Shown here piece by piece: positions 12,310 through 24,082 of a DNA stretch of 64,000 nt (within the stretch, counting starts at the first letter, position 1; each line of letters opens with the position of its first letter). Source of the DNA: Blastomyces gilchristii SLH14081. Lineage: Eukaryota > Ascomycota > Eurotiomycetes > Onygenales > Ajellomycetaceae. Under the pieces are notes generated by a model, which was not told where the DNA came from, searched no databases, and was given only the letters and a program-made list of their open reading frames with translations. The stretch lies in NCBI RefSeq assembly GCF_000003855.2, contig NW_003101681.1:5243175-5307174 (forward strand), written 5' to 3'. Made by a program: the position numbers and the translations under genes.

Positions 12310-15300
12310 ATGAGCTCTTCAACTGCTCTATCACTGCTGCAGTCTCTACACACCTACATCTATCATGAGAATAGAGAGATTAAGATTGAAGATTCTCTGA
12401 GATATAAGAAAAACACATTGTCTGAATTTCACAGCTTTATCTGTACTCTTAAATGAAAATTCCACCTTAACTCAAACCAGTATAATACTCATGAGATATA
12501 AGTAATATACACTGTCAACCTTCTTGAAGACATCTCTACAACTACTTGAACTATTAAGAAGAGAGAGCTTGAGTGTATCAATACTATTATAACTTAAGAA
12601 GAATTTAAGAACTTTCTACTGAATCAAATTAAAGATCACTGCAATCACAGCTTCACAGCAGCACAGTGATTCAACTTATTATATCAATGAGATAATGAGA
12701 ATTCTTCTGATTTCAATATAAGATTTGAAGAATATTGAGAGAAATTGACTGATGATTTGAATTAATTAAAAACACAGCTTTATCTTATAAAGCTGACTTA
12801 TAAGATGCAGATAATGATATTATAATATCAGAGTTTATCAATCAATTATACTGAGCTTGTCAACCTGGCTTCTCAGATCTATTTGAATAATTAATTCTCT
12901 GAGAAAAAGATTAATAAGATCTCTTCTAAGTAATTAATAATGAGATCTAAACAGTGCTGTGACAGCTTCAATATGAAGAAAGTAAAGAAGAATTTCAAGT
13001 ATTCTGATTCTTCACTCACTGTGAAGAAATATTAAAAAAGATTTGATAAAGATCTCTATTTCAACTGCAGAGCTGATAAACACTATATCAGTAATTGTAA
13101 CAAGCTGAAGAAGAGAAGAAACTGAGAAGATATCTTCTCAAAGTTAACTTCTCTTCTGATAAATATATCTGTAGAAGATAAAGAAGAGAAAGAAATGAAG
13201 AATTAATAATTCTCATATCTCTGAGTTCATGTTACAATCACAATGTATACTCTGAATGAGAAGATATCAGTGAGATGTCTACTCAACTCTGAGATGAATA
13301 TTAACTTCATATTCTATTTCTTTTCTTTGATGAAGAGTTGAAAGAAGATAGATCTGTCAGATTATATGAAATTTACTGATGAAATAAAATATCACTGTTT
13401 TAACATAATTCAAGTGAAGTGTGTAATTACAGACTCAGAAGAAATCTTTAAGAAGAGCAGTCTGCTTCTTCACACAGTTAATATTATAGATGAGAATGTT
13501 ATTCTAGATCTTTTATAATTAAGAGAAAACAATTCTCTCATTAACTGAGTTATTCAGATGTAATAATACTGTCTCACTGATGAAGAGATAGTGATAGAGA
13601 AATCTGAAGAGTTTTATTAAAAGAATCTTGAGAAAAAGATAGAGTTGATATACTATATAGCAGGTGATTGAGACTTGAGAATAGATGAAGAAGTCATTAT
13701 TCTCACTGTAAGATTAGCAGCAGTATCTGTCATTGAAGATAGATATATACAATATCTCTTTACAGATTATAAGAATGTCTTTTTGAAAAGAGAAGCAGTG
13801 AAGTTTTCTGATATCAAGATATAATATAAGATTCATCTTAAAGATAATGTAATGATGCTGTACAGACTTCTTTACAACTTATCTATAAAGAAATTGAATG
13901 TTCTGTATAAATATCTTGAAGAAGTGCAATCAAAGAACTGAATATACTTATCAAAGAGTCTGACAGAGATGTCTATACTCTTTGTACTCAAGAAGAATAA
14001 TAGACTATATCTATATATAGACTACAGAGGTTTTAATAAGATGATGATTAAGAATTACTATTCATTATTATTAATTAACAAGATGATTGATTGATTATAT
14101 GAAGCAAAGATGTTCTCAAAGATTAATATATAGAATGCCTATCATAGAATCAGAGTTAATAAAGATAATATTTGAAAAATGACTTTTCATATTAAGTACA
14201 GCAATTTTGAATATCTTGTTTTATCTTTTGATCTTTGTAACACTTCAGTCATCTTCCAGACCTATATAAATGAGATGCTGTGAGGTCTTGTTAACATCTT
14301 CTGCATAGTATATCTGAATAACATTCTAATCTTCTCAAAATCAGAGAAAGAATATAATACTCATGTTTGAGAAGTATTAAGTTGCTTGAGATAGTATTAA
14401 CTCTATATAAACACTGAAAAATGCTCATTCTACATGCAGAAGATTGATTTCTTAGATTATATTATTAAGATGAACAGCATTTCAATGAATAGAAGTCAGA
14501 TCTCTGTCATTAAGAACTGGTCAGTGCTGCAGATATACTGCAAGATATAGATATTTCTAGAATTTGTGAATTTCTACAGATGATTTATCTATGCATATTC
14601 ATGAATTACTGCTTCTCTTACAGATCTGTTAAAGAGAAGTGTGAAAGATAGAAAAATGAAACTGTTTATTCTCACTTAAGATACTGTACAGATATTTGTG
14701 AAATTGAAATAAGCTTTTATAGATGTCATAATACTGAATCACTTTAACTCTGACTTACTCAGTCAGTGTGAGACTGATGTATCTGAGAATGAAGTCTGTG
14801 AAATCTTTTCACAGTTAATACTGAAGATCTTTCAATATTAAAAGAATTAGAGAATAATTATCTCTGAAGAAACAGATAATAAATTGTCTGTGAGAGAAGA
14901 CTTTTTTATAAAGTCTATAAGACACTGTGAATGAAGATCAGTGATCTTCTTCTTCAAGAAGTTATCACTTATACAGAGAAGATATGATACTTATAATCAG
15001 AAGATATTAGTAATTATCAAATTCTTTAAGATCTAATGACATTATCTTCAGAGTAGTAAGTACTCAGTACAAGTTCTCACTGATTATGTAAATCTGTGTT
15101 ACTTCTTGATAATAAAGAGCTTGACAGAATATCAAGCCAGATAAGTGAAGCTGCTTTCAGAGTATAATTTCTATATCTGATACTATTCAGATCAGCTTAA
15201 TCTCACTGACACACTGTCTAGATAATCTGATTATAATATTATTAATACAGAGAAGAATTCTACAAGAGAATCTCTGTTATCACTGTAGAAGAAGCTGACT

Positions 15301-17040
15301 GTAGAGAGTTAAGATTCTCTGAAGCCCAGAAACAGTACTGATAAGACAGCTGTGTAACTCAGTATAGAAGGTGAAAGAAAACCTGAGTTCTCACAGAGAA
15401 CTGATACTGAAGATCATGAGCTTCTTATATTATATTTTATAATTATTAAATTAATAAAGAATGAAATGATCTACAATCTTTCAATCTGACTACTTTTGAA
15501 ATTCATTAATAAGTTATAGAAGAAGAATATCTCTACTATAGCTTGAATTCAGAAGTTGAAGAAGAAAGAATCTGATTTAAACTTAAAAGAGACAGACTCT
15601 GAGCAGAGTGATATTGCTAAGAAATTAAGTCACTGATAACTAGAAGAATATGAACTTCTACTGCTGAATGATTCAGTCTTTGTCTCTTATAATAGAACAG
15701 TGCATCAGAAGTTATTAAGAATTCATTATAATAATTTTCATACAGAATACTTCAGGTTAGAGAAGACTAAGAAGCTTCTAAAATATAAATATATTTAAGA
15801 TAAGCTTCAGACAGATGTTAAAGAGTATATTAAGACTTATAATATCTATTAAAGAATAAAGATTCTGCAGTATAAGTAATACAGCAAGTTGATATCACTG
15901 CCTGTTTCAAAGAACTTATAATAGAATCTATTAATGAATTTCATAGTTGATCTGCTGAAGTTGACAAGAGTCAAAGAATATAACTCAATTTTAGTTATTA
16001 TTAACTGCTTTATAAAGATGATCAGATATATCTCTACTTATAAAAAGATTAAAGCCTCTGAATTGACTGATCTATTTTTAAATATCATTATTTATGATCA
16101 CAGTGCTCTGAAATTATTGATAACAGATTGAGAATCTCTCTTTATCAGTAAATACTGATCAGCTTTTTACTATTATCTTATAATAAGATGTCTTCTCAGT
16201 ACTGCATTTCATCTGCAGACAGATAATCAGACTGAATATCAGAATCAGACACTAGAACAGCATCTTTAAGCATTCTATTTATATTATCAGAATGATTGAC
16301 TTAAACATCTTCTGACTGCTGAATTTATATATAATAATACAAAGAATGTAATCTTAAAGATATCTTCTTTCTATACTTATTATGAATATAATTCTTTGTT
16401 ACTTAGTGATATTGCAGATAATATTTCAAAGAGAGAGATAGACAGTCAGAATATTAAACAGATATAGAGAACAGAGTATTTCTCAGTATCAGAAGTAAAA
16501 GTGAGATTGAAACTTTTGAATAAAATTTATAAGAAGACAGTGAAAAGCATCTGCTATGCTCAGAAGTAACAGATAGAATACTATAATTAAAAACATCTTT
16601 TAATGAAGTTCTTAATAGAGAATTAAGTACTACTTTCAGCAAAGAATATCAAGACAATGAGACTGTGTAAGAAGCTCAGTAAGTGATGACTAGAATCTTT
16701 CTCAGTAATAAGAGTGATGAATAAACAGATATATAAGTTGAAATTATTCTCAGAATTGAAATCAATTCATTCTGTTTTTCACATTTTCTATTTGAAGTTC
16801 TATAAGTAATATCTCAGAATGAAGCTGTCTCAGCTGAATAATATTGAGATTGAGAATGATACTGAATATCTTATGAAGAAAATATTGAATAAGTGAATAT
16901 ATTACAGTAAGCTTCAATATCTTGTTAAATAAGAAGATTATTCATTGTCAGAGAATTTATAAGAATCACTTGAGTATTTGAAAAATGCTGAGAAAGAGAT
17001 TATAAGCTATGAGATGACTAGTAGAGATTACTCTGTTACA
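12310..17040 (+). pseudogene. Ty3-B1 gag-pol polyprotein remnant
   Basis: It starts at the ATG at 12310, matching 59586 in Ty3-B2. Gag ends in a zinc knuckle (13058-13100) reading YFNCRADKHYISNC; the first Cys is Tyr here but Cys in Ty3-B2. A degraded protease region follows at 13200-13350. RT is at about 13830-14510 with the catalytic box YLNNILIFS (near 14310), where both Asp of YLDD are Asn. RNase H lies at 14560-15240. An integrase zinc domain lies near 15705-15870. The integrase core (NFIVDLLKL at 15934, LLITD at 16115, TDNQTEYQNQTLE near 16215-16255) contains the three D, D and E positions. A chromodomain follows at about 16870-17020 (YYSKLQYLVK, EYLKNAEKEI). Dozens of stops and loss of the RT aspartates make it dead. 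Confidence 0.9.
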
Positions 17041-18156
17041 TATCAGAGATATTGAGTAAGAAATGCTGCTTAAGACTTCTCATTTTTCTTAAAAAGTTTT
17101 TTAGAGATAATCTTACAGTAATAAGCTGATATCTTATTGACTCTGTAGCACTCTTCTTCTATTTTCTCTCAAAGAATTTTTAGAAGTTTAATAAGACTAT
17201 ACAAGTGTAAAATTTCTGAAGCAGTTAAAGAAAAGAAATATTTGAAATTAATAAAGATTAATATTATTGATCTGTGAGCTGCTGCTATTCTAATGAGACT
17301 GCAGCTCACTGAAAAAGTAAAAAGAAGAGAATCTCAGAGTCTACTCATTAATAATCACATTCTTATTAAACTCATTCTTCATCATTGAAGTCTTCAATAT
17401 CAGCATCTTTATCTGCTAAGAAGTTAGCACTGCAGCACTGCAGAAGAGTATACTGTAGAAGAGCATGAGAGATACTTGAAGTATTAACTTATTAATTTAT
17501 AAAGCATCTCAGTCATCTGTTTTAATTAAAGTGAGATTCTCTTTAATCAGTGATTGATCTCTGTGATACTTTTAACAGTAATATTAGCTGATCTCTTCTT
17601 AGAGTCAGTCATTCTGAGATGTTTTTTTATCTCAGAGATTCACACTTTCATCTTCTTTTATAGATGAGTAAGAGAGATCTCTTCAGTCTTAACAGAATCT
17701 GTTAATGCTTAAAGCTCTGAGATTCTTACTCTGTACTGCTTGAGTATCTAGACTTTTTATCAGAGCTGATATGATATCTTTCTGTGAGATAATACTTACA
17801 GAGAGATAGAAGTTATTGTTACAGATATAATGAAAATAATGAGAATAAGAGAAGAAGTGAATATATAAAATCTCTCTCTTCTTCAGCTGCTTAGTATAGT
17901 ATAGATAAGTAACAGTGCTGATCAGAGACTGCATCAGAGTCTTCTCACAGAGAGAAGATAAAGAAATCACAGAACTCTGTAGACTCAACTCAGCAGCATT
18001 CTGAGCAGGGCTCAGATGTGTCATGAGAGAGAAACTACAGATTGAGCTTCTCAGAGTCACTATCTCTGAAATCAAGCTCTTTCTGAGTTTCTCTTCAAAT
18101 GATTACACAGAGTCATACATCACTGTGTTGACTGAAAGAGAAGGCAGTGTTACAAC
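17041..18156 (+). pseudogene. Ty3-B1 region downstream of chromodomain, part of an extra ORF
   Basis: Little can be read at 17041-17980. From about 17940 a plus-strand frame runs to 18156, with one stop at 17999-18001, and continues in phase across the hAT-1 insertion into 33173-33329. The joined frame ends in a run of acidic residues (AAEEEEEED) and MLS. It follows pol on the coding strand, like the extra regions of Ty3-A and Ty3-C. Family unknown. The minus-strand serine-rich frame at 17689-18075 is a shadow. Confidence 0.4.
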
Positions 18157-18916
18157 TAGACTGACCGGCGGGACCATGAATTTCACATTTGGTCTTATTT
18201 GATCTGGTCTCATACATTTCTTAGCATGAGTCCCACCAGAACCAAGTCTCAAAAAAATCTGAAAATGGACCATTTCTGAGAGAAATGATGTGAAAAATGA
18301 CTAGATTTAATTCAAGAACAGTGAAATGAGAGTATTATTATTATTATTATTCTTCAATTATAGATGTATGCAGTCAGAGACTATGACATCTATCTGAGAA
18401 TGTTTAGTTCTCAGAGTTTTTCCTATATCTGTAAAGTTAACTATTATACATTCATCAATTTCAGATATGTAAAATCAGAAAATTCCAGCTCAGAATACAA
18501 AAACTGTTTACAAATTGCAGTATTTCAACACCTTCTGATAGTTTGAAATCATTTGAAAATATTATGACAAAAGAAAAGAGAACATAGTCTTAAAGATAGA
18601 CATATTAAATAGATAGAGAAAAGAACAGAAGGAAACAAGTACAGTAAAGAGAGACTATAACAAAACAAAATTATTAAAAGATGATATATAGCTGTTTTAA
18701 CAGACTATATCTAGTCAATTTCCACCTCTTCATATTCAGATACTTCTGAATTCAGTCATTTTCTTGTAGCTGCTCTAGTTTCTGATAGAAAGTCTATTAA
18801 GTATTTAGTTCCTGTCTCAGTTGAGAATAAGAACCTCATATTTAATTGATTTAAATCATACTTTTTCTTTAATCTGACTCTGAGACTATTGTATAATGCA
18901 CAATGCATTGCCAGCG

Positions 18917-18928
18917 TGGCCCAGTTGG
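18917..18928 (+). promoter_or_regulatory. Pol III A box
   Basis: TGGCCCAGTTGG fits the TGGCNNAGTNGG consensus, in the right place for a tRNA D arm. Confidence 0.7.
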
Positions 18929-18968
18929 TAAGACTGGTAACCAAGGCCGCACACATTCGGGGTGCGTG

Positions 18969-18979
18969 GGTTCGAATCC
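18969..18979 (+). promoter_or_regulatory. Pol III B box
   Basis: GGTTCGAATCC fits the GGTTCGANTCC consensus exactly and lies about 40 bp after the A box. A TTTT in the body (near 19282) and T-runs in the LINE tail would be expected to stop Pol III before the end of the 1.49-kb unit. Confidence 0.75.
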
Positions 18980-18990
18980 CACCGCTGGCA

Positions 18991-19659
18991 CCTGCCACTT
19001 CTTACCCATGAAAGCCCCCATGTAATAGGGGCTGAGCCTAATTAGTAAGGCTTGGTGCGGGGTAGAACTCCCTACTGCAAGCCAAGCCACTAGTTAAGCG
19101 AGATCCTGTGAACACCCACCAGGGCCGGCATGGGATGCCAATGTCCCACTATCCTACTGTGCACCCGTCAAGGTTCTAACGATATAGAGCCAAGCCTAAT
19201 GTAGTGGTTATACACTACTTAAGCGAGTCCCTAACTAGGGCCGTCATCGGAGCCTAGCTCCCCCCCAAATACAGGGAATGATTTTGAAAACCACCTGACT
19301 AGCAGGCCTAGACGCGCATCTAGGCCCTAGGCAGGGCACCCTGATAGGCTAGAGCCTGCAAGCTCCCTGCCAAGCCCTAATACTGGCAGGGAGGACTGCA
19401 GTCATCAAGCCTATGGTTAGTCCCTAACACAGGGCGAGGCCACGACGGCTGATTGGTAGGCCTATGGGCATCTAATGGGGCCGAGATCAGCAACCGGAAG
19501 CTTGGTGTGTACGCCACCAAGTGGGCGGTGGCAGCCACTAACTAACACCCCTGGAAATTAGTGGCTGGCCTGAGACGACGGACGCGGTGGTCGGTTAATT
19601 ATAGGGGGTTAAAATGTAATTAGCTTAAGGTGCATCCTGCGGGTGGCTAGCGCCCGTAG
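18991..19659 (+). other. GC-rich single-copy body of the composite retroposon
   Basis: 669 bp, much richer in G+C than its surroundings and full of CpG (for example GACGACGGACGCGGTGGTCGG near 19573). I see no long open frame. A word close to GTTAAGCGAG recurs (19093 and 19221). Nothing else in the window matches it. It could be the body of a structured RNA or part of a host transcript captured by the LINE. Confidence 0.7.
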
Positions 19660-20399
19660 TGTAAAAAGAAAATATTCTCATCTATAATACAGCTGAAACT
19701 AGGACATGGCTATTTCAAATCTTATATACAAAGATTTGATGATAGATTTGACTCAATAGAATGCTCATTCTGCAATACAAATGAGAATTCTGAGCATATT
19801 ATAATGCACTGTGCATTATACAATAGTCTCAGAGCCAGATTGAAAGAGAAGTATGATTTAAATCAATTAAATATGAGATTCTTATTCTCAACTGAGACAG
19901 GAATTAAATACTTAATAGACTTTCTATCAGAAACTCAAGCAGCTACAAGAAAATGACTAAATTCAGAATTATCTGAATATGAAGAGAAGGAAATCAATCA
20001 GATATAGTCTGTTAAAACAGCTATACACTCTTTTTTAATAATTTGTTTTATTATAGTCTCTCTTTACTTTATCTTTTTCTGTATCTTTTCCTTTCAATTT
20101 CTTTCTATCTATCTATTTAATGTGTCTATCTTTGAGACTGTGTTCTTTCTCTCTTTTCTTTTGTCATGATATTGTCAAATGATTTCAAAGTATCAAAAGA
20201 TGTTAAAACACTGCAATTTGTAAACAGTTTTTGTATTCTGGGCTGGAATTTTCTGATTTTGCATATCTGAAATTGATGAATGTACAATAGTTAACTTTAC
20301 AGACATAGAAAAAACCCTGAGAACTAAAGTTCTCAGATAGATGTCATAGTCTCTGACTGTATACATCTATAATTGAAGAATAATAATAATAATAATAAT
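19660..20399 (+). repeat. LINE-derived 3' tail of the composite retroposon
   Basis: From TGTAAAAAG at 19660 the sequence matches LINE-b (reverse complement of 20555 back to 20412, then 18909-18334) and LINE-a. It includes the ORF2 C-terminus (CSFCNTNENSEHIIMHC), the 3' untranslated region and the (TAA)n end. It is CpG-free, unlike the body directly before it. Confidence 0.92.
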
Positions 20400-23095
20400 G
20401 CACAATGCATTACAATATGCTCAGGATTTTCATTCATCTTGCAAAATAAGCACTCTGTTGAATCAAATCTATCATCAAATCTTTGTATATAAGATTTGAA
20501 ATAACCATGTCCTAGTTTCAGCTGAATTATAGATGAGAATATTTTCTTTTTACATTTAATTGAACAAGATTTCCACTTTGGTTTTGTCTCAAATCTTGAA
20601 TAATGTATACTCTTCTTTTGTTTCTGCCAGCTTTCATTTCACTTGTTTAAACAAGATTCTTTTATCTTTCTCTTTATGAAAGATCAGGACACTGTTTTTT
20701 GAATAGATCTGCTTAATTCTGAACCCTTGTTTGCAGCTGAATCAGCCAATTCATTGCCATGAATATTCATATAAGCAGGAATTCAATGCAGATGAATTAT
20801 CAGTTTTGATGTTCTTCTCTTTTGAATTTTTAAAACAGAGTTTAAAATCAGTGCAAGATTCATTTGATCATTATGAATCTGACTATTTCTAAGTCTTTTT
20901 AAAGCAGCTTGACTATCAGAGAATATTCATACCTCTTTCAAACCATTTTCTCTTTTATGAGATTTTATTTTAATGAGTTTAAAAGCTTTCACTATTACAA
21001 ATAGTTCAGCATCAAAGACTTCAGATTCACAGCCTAAATTTCAGAAATCTGAGATAAAATTAATATTATCTTCAGTATAAGCAATGCCTGCGCCTAATCT
21101 ATTCAAATTCTCATTTTTTGAGCCATCTGAGTAGATCAGAATAGAGTCTTTTATATTAATTGTAGAGATCTTCTTCAAATGCTGTTCATATTCTCTCTCT
21201 TTAGATAATTCACTTATTTGTAAGTCTATGAGAGATTCCAGCTTTTCTCTTCAAGAAGATATCTTCTCATGATTAATTTTCTCAACATTTAATGAAGAAA
21301 ATTGATTCTTAATAAGTGAACATAGTCTATACAGTTGAGAGAGCATTTTCTTTAAAGTATTATTCTCATTTCAATCAAGAAATTTATTTCAATTCAGTTC
21401 ATTTCCTGAGTTAACTGATGAAAAGGAAGAAGAGACTCTTTCTCTGATTATATAATTTAAGCTCATCTTCATAACTCTCAGAGCATAGTTCATACAGGCC
21501 TTTTCAAATTGAATAGCAGGAGGTGGAATTAAAGCTTCAATTTCCATTGCTTTAATAGGAGATGACTTGAATGCTCTCAGAATTCTTCTCAAAGCTCTGT
21601 TTTGTAGACTTTGAAAGAGTTCAGTGAAGTTTCCTTAATTGTTTCATTAAACTGAAACTTCATAATCAGCTACTGAGATAATACAGGCTATGTATAACTG
21701 TCTTATAGCCTGAAAGAATAGACCTCTCTCAGTATTTGATAGTCTGATTATACTATTCAGTAGTCTCTCTGCCTTGATGATTCTTTGTTGAATATGATAT
21801 TTAAAATTCAACTTAGAGTTTAATCATACTTCTAGTCATTTGACATTCAAACTGGGTTTAATCTCTTTATTCAAAAGAGTTAGACTTAGTTCTTTCTCAT
21901 TAAACCTGGGAAAAAAGTGAATTAGCTCAGTTTTATTCATATCAAATTGAATTAGATTGATATCTGCTCTAACAAAGATTTTCTTTACTGCTTTCTCAAT
22001 TACTTCTAAATTCTCTTTGATTGTCTTTGAACTGTAGAGTAGATCAATATTATCTACATAACTTAGAGATCTCACTATTTTCATCTCTCTATTCTTGAAT
22101 AGATATGCAGTGTATATTGCAAATAAAACAGGTGAGATTGAAGATTCTTGTGATACTTCTATTTTTATCTCAGTTTTATCTTGTTTTCTTCCATCAAAGA
22201 ATAGTTGTATAATTCTTTTAGACATGAAACAATTGACTCATTTTATTAGAGAAAGTGACAGTTTTAACATCTTCAAAGTTTGAATCATCTTAGACTTTGA
22301 CACATGATCAAATTCATCTTTTATATCAATAAAAACTGCAGTTGAGACCAGGCCTTCATACTTTGTTACTTGAATATCATGAATAACTGAGAGAACAGTA
22401 TCAATTGCAGAACATTGTTTTCTATCTTTCATTTGTTCATTAAATAGAAGAGAATCACTAATAGAGCTTATAAAAGATAATCTAGTAGCTATTATCTTTT
22501 CTAGAATTTTTTCTAAACAGTTCAACAGAGATATTACTCTATATAACTTAGGAATTGAAGTCTTTCTATTAGGTTTTATAAGGATTACTTCAGTAGCTTC
22601 TCTTCAGCATTCAGAATGATAATCATTTTTTAAGAGATTGAAAAAGAGCTTAAAATATTTATTCTTCAAGTAGGAATATGTGTTTTGAATAATTGAGTGA
22701 TTAATTGAATCAGGCCCTGCAGCAGTTTTAATTGAACTTGAGAATATTACTGACTCTAGTTCATCATATGTAAGCTCAGATCATTCCCAGTTATTTTCAT
22801 CAATATATTCATGAAATGACATATTCTCCTCTTCTAAATGTGATGAGTTTTGAAAGAGAATTCTTATAAAGCTTGGTATTTTTCCTCAAAGAGTTTGCTG
22901 TATATAATTCATTCTGAAATTCATATTCTAAGGTTGAAAGCTTTGCTACACTTCTTGTTTTAGTATAGTTAAAGGCTTTGAAAACTTCTTTTTCTTATAC
23001 TTCTTCCAGAAATTTGTTTCAGAATCTGGTTTTGACTTTTTTAATATCTGAAAATATTCATTTTGAATAGCTTTGAACTCTTCATCAGATATTAA

Positions 23096-23511
23096 NNNNN
23101 NNNNNNNNNNNNNNNNNNNNNNNNNNNNNNNNNNNNNNNNNNNNNNNNNNNNNNNNNNNNNNNNNNNNNNNNNNNNNNNNNNNNNNNNNNNNNNNNNNNN
23201 NNNNNNNNNNNNNNNNNNNNNNNNNNNNNNNNNNNNNNNNNNNNNNNNNNNNNNNNNNNNNNNNNNNNNNNNNNNNNNNNNNNNNNNNNNNNNNNNNNNN
23301 NNNNNNNNNNNNNNNNNNNNNNNNNNNNNNNNNNNNNNNNNNNNNNNNNNNNNNNNNNNNNNNNNNNNNNNNNNNNNNNNNNNNNNNNNNNNNNNNNNNN
23401 NNNNNNNNNNNNNNNNNNNNNNNNNNNNNNNNNNNNNNNNNNNNNNNNNNNNNNNNNNNNNNNNNNNNNNNNNNNNNNNNNNNNNNNNNNNNNNNNNNNN
23501 NNNNNNNNNNN
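23096..23511. other. Assembly gap (416 N)
   Basis: A run of N inside LINE-b ORF2, between the endonuclease and RT regions. Open frames predicted across it are meaningless. Confidence 1.
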
Positions 23512-24082
23512 ACATGAAAGTTAGATCTATAATAAGATTTCTGTTTCATGTCTTTTCTAAAGAATGTTTGTTGATCAGACTTGTTAACTAAATCTATTAA
23601 ATGTTTAAAAGTTCATTCAACCAGTTTATCTGCTCTCACTGCTCTTGTGCACTCTGAGTTCTATCAGAGATAATATGCATTGAAGTCTTCTACAATTATA
23701 GAGTTTTTTAAGAGAGTTATATTCAAAAATCCTCTATCAATTGTTCAGATATTATTGTTTTCTTTCAATGATTTTTCATTATAGATATTTATAAGTTGAA
23801 TAGTATCAAACTTATTATCTTTATCTATAATGTCACTCACTAGAATGTCAGAGTCAGATATGATATCAAATCTCAGATTAAATTGATATCTTGATCTTTT
23901 TCTCTCATAGATTGCTACTCTTGATTTTATCTCAGATTTTTCAGGAAGAAAGCAGTAATAGCTTGAATGAGAAATGATGTACTTTTACTCAGTATCAAAG
24001 TTTGGTTCTTGAAGAAGTACAAAGTCAACTTTTTATTTAAATACAATCTGAAGATAAGAATAAATACAATTTAAGTTTCTAT

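Larger units (their letters stand above)
18910..18990 (+). tRNA. tRNA-like head of the composite retroposon, probably a pseudogene
   Basis: 81 nt. The acceptor stem GCCAGCG (18910-18916) pairs 7/7 with CGCTGGC (18983-18989), followed by A. The T arm GTGGG-TTCGAAT-CCCAC (18966-18982) is perfect. The D arm can be drawn only with weak pairs, and the middle (18938-18965) does not give a clean 5-bp anticodon stem, so I assign no anticodon. Alternatives are an intron or long variable arm, or a decayed tRNA. It starts exactly at the 5' junction of the retroposon, as in tRNA-derived SINEs. Short frames across it (GGIRTHAP-like and GFEPTHPE-like) are the usual false peptides of tRNA sequence. Confidence 0.65.
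18910..20399 (+). mobile_element. Composite tRNA-LINE retroposon (SINE-like or chimeric retrocopy)
   Basis: A 1.49-kb insertion in LINE-b is bounded by the direct duplicate GCACAATGCATT (18898-18909 and 20400-20411). If AT-tail bases are counted, the match is ATAATGCACAATGCATT (18893-18909 and 20395-20411). The empty site is in LINE-a (reverse complement, near 11588). Part one is a tRNA-like head (18910-18990). Part two is a GC-rich, CpG-bearing body (18991-19659) not repeated elsewhere in the window. Part three is the last 740 bp of the LINE family (19660-20399), ending in (TAA)n. The flanking duplicate and tail show it was inserted by LINE machinery. A composite SINE and a template-switch chimera of a cellular transcript with LINE RNA both fit. 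Confidence 0.85.

Noticed and set aside
18756..19090. Overlapping minus-strand frames with GGIRTHAP and GFEPTHPE peptides
   Set aside because: These peptides are the usual translation artefacts of a tRNA-like sequence and its flanks.
22946..23591. Frames of 154-189 codons
   Set aside because: They consist mainly of N from the assembly gap.
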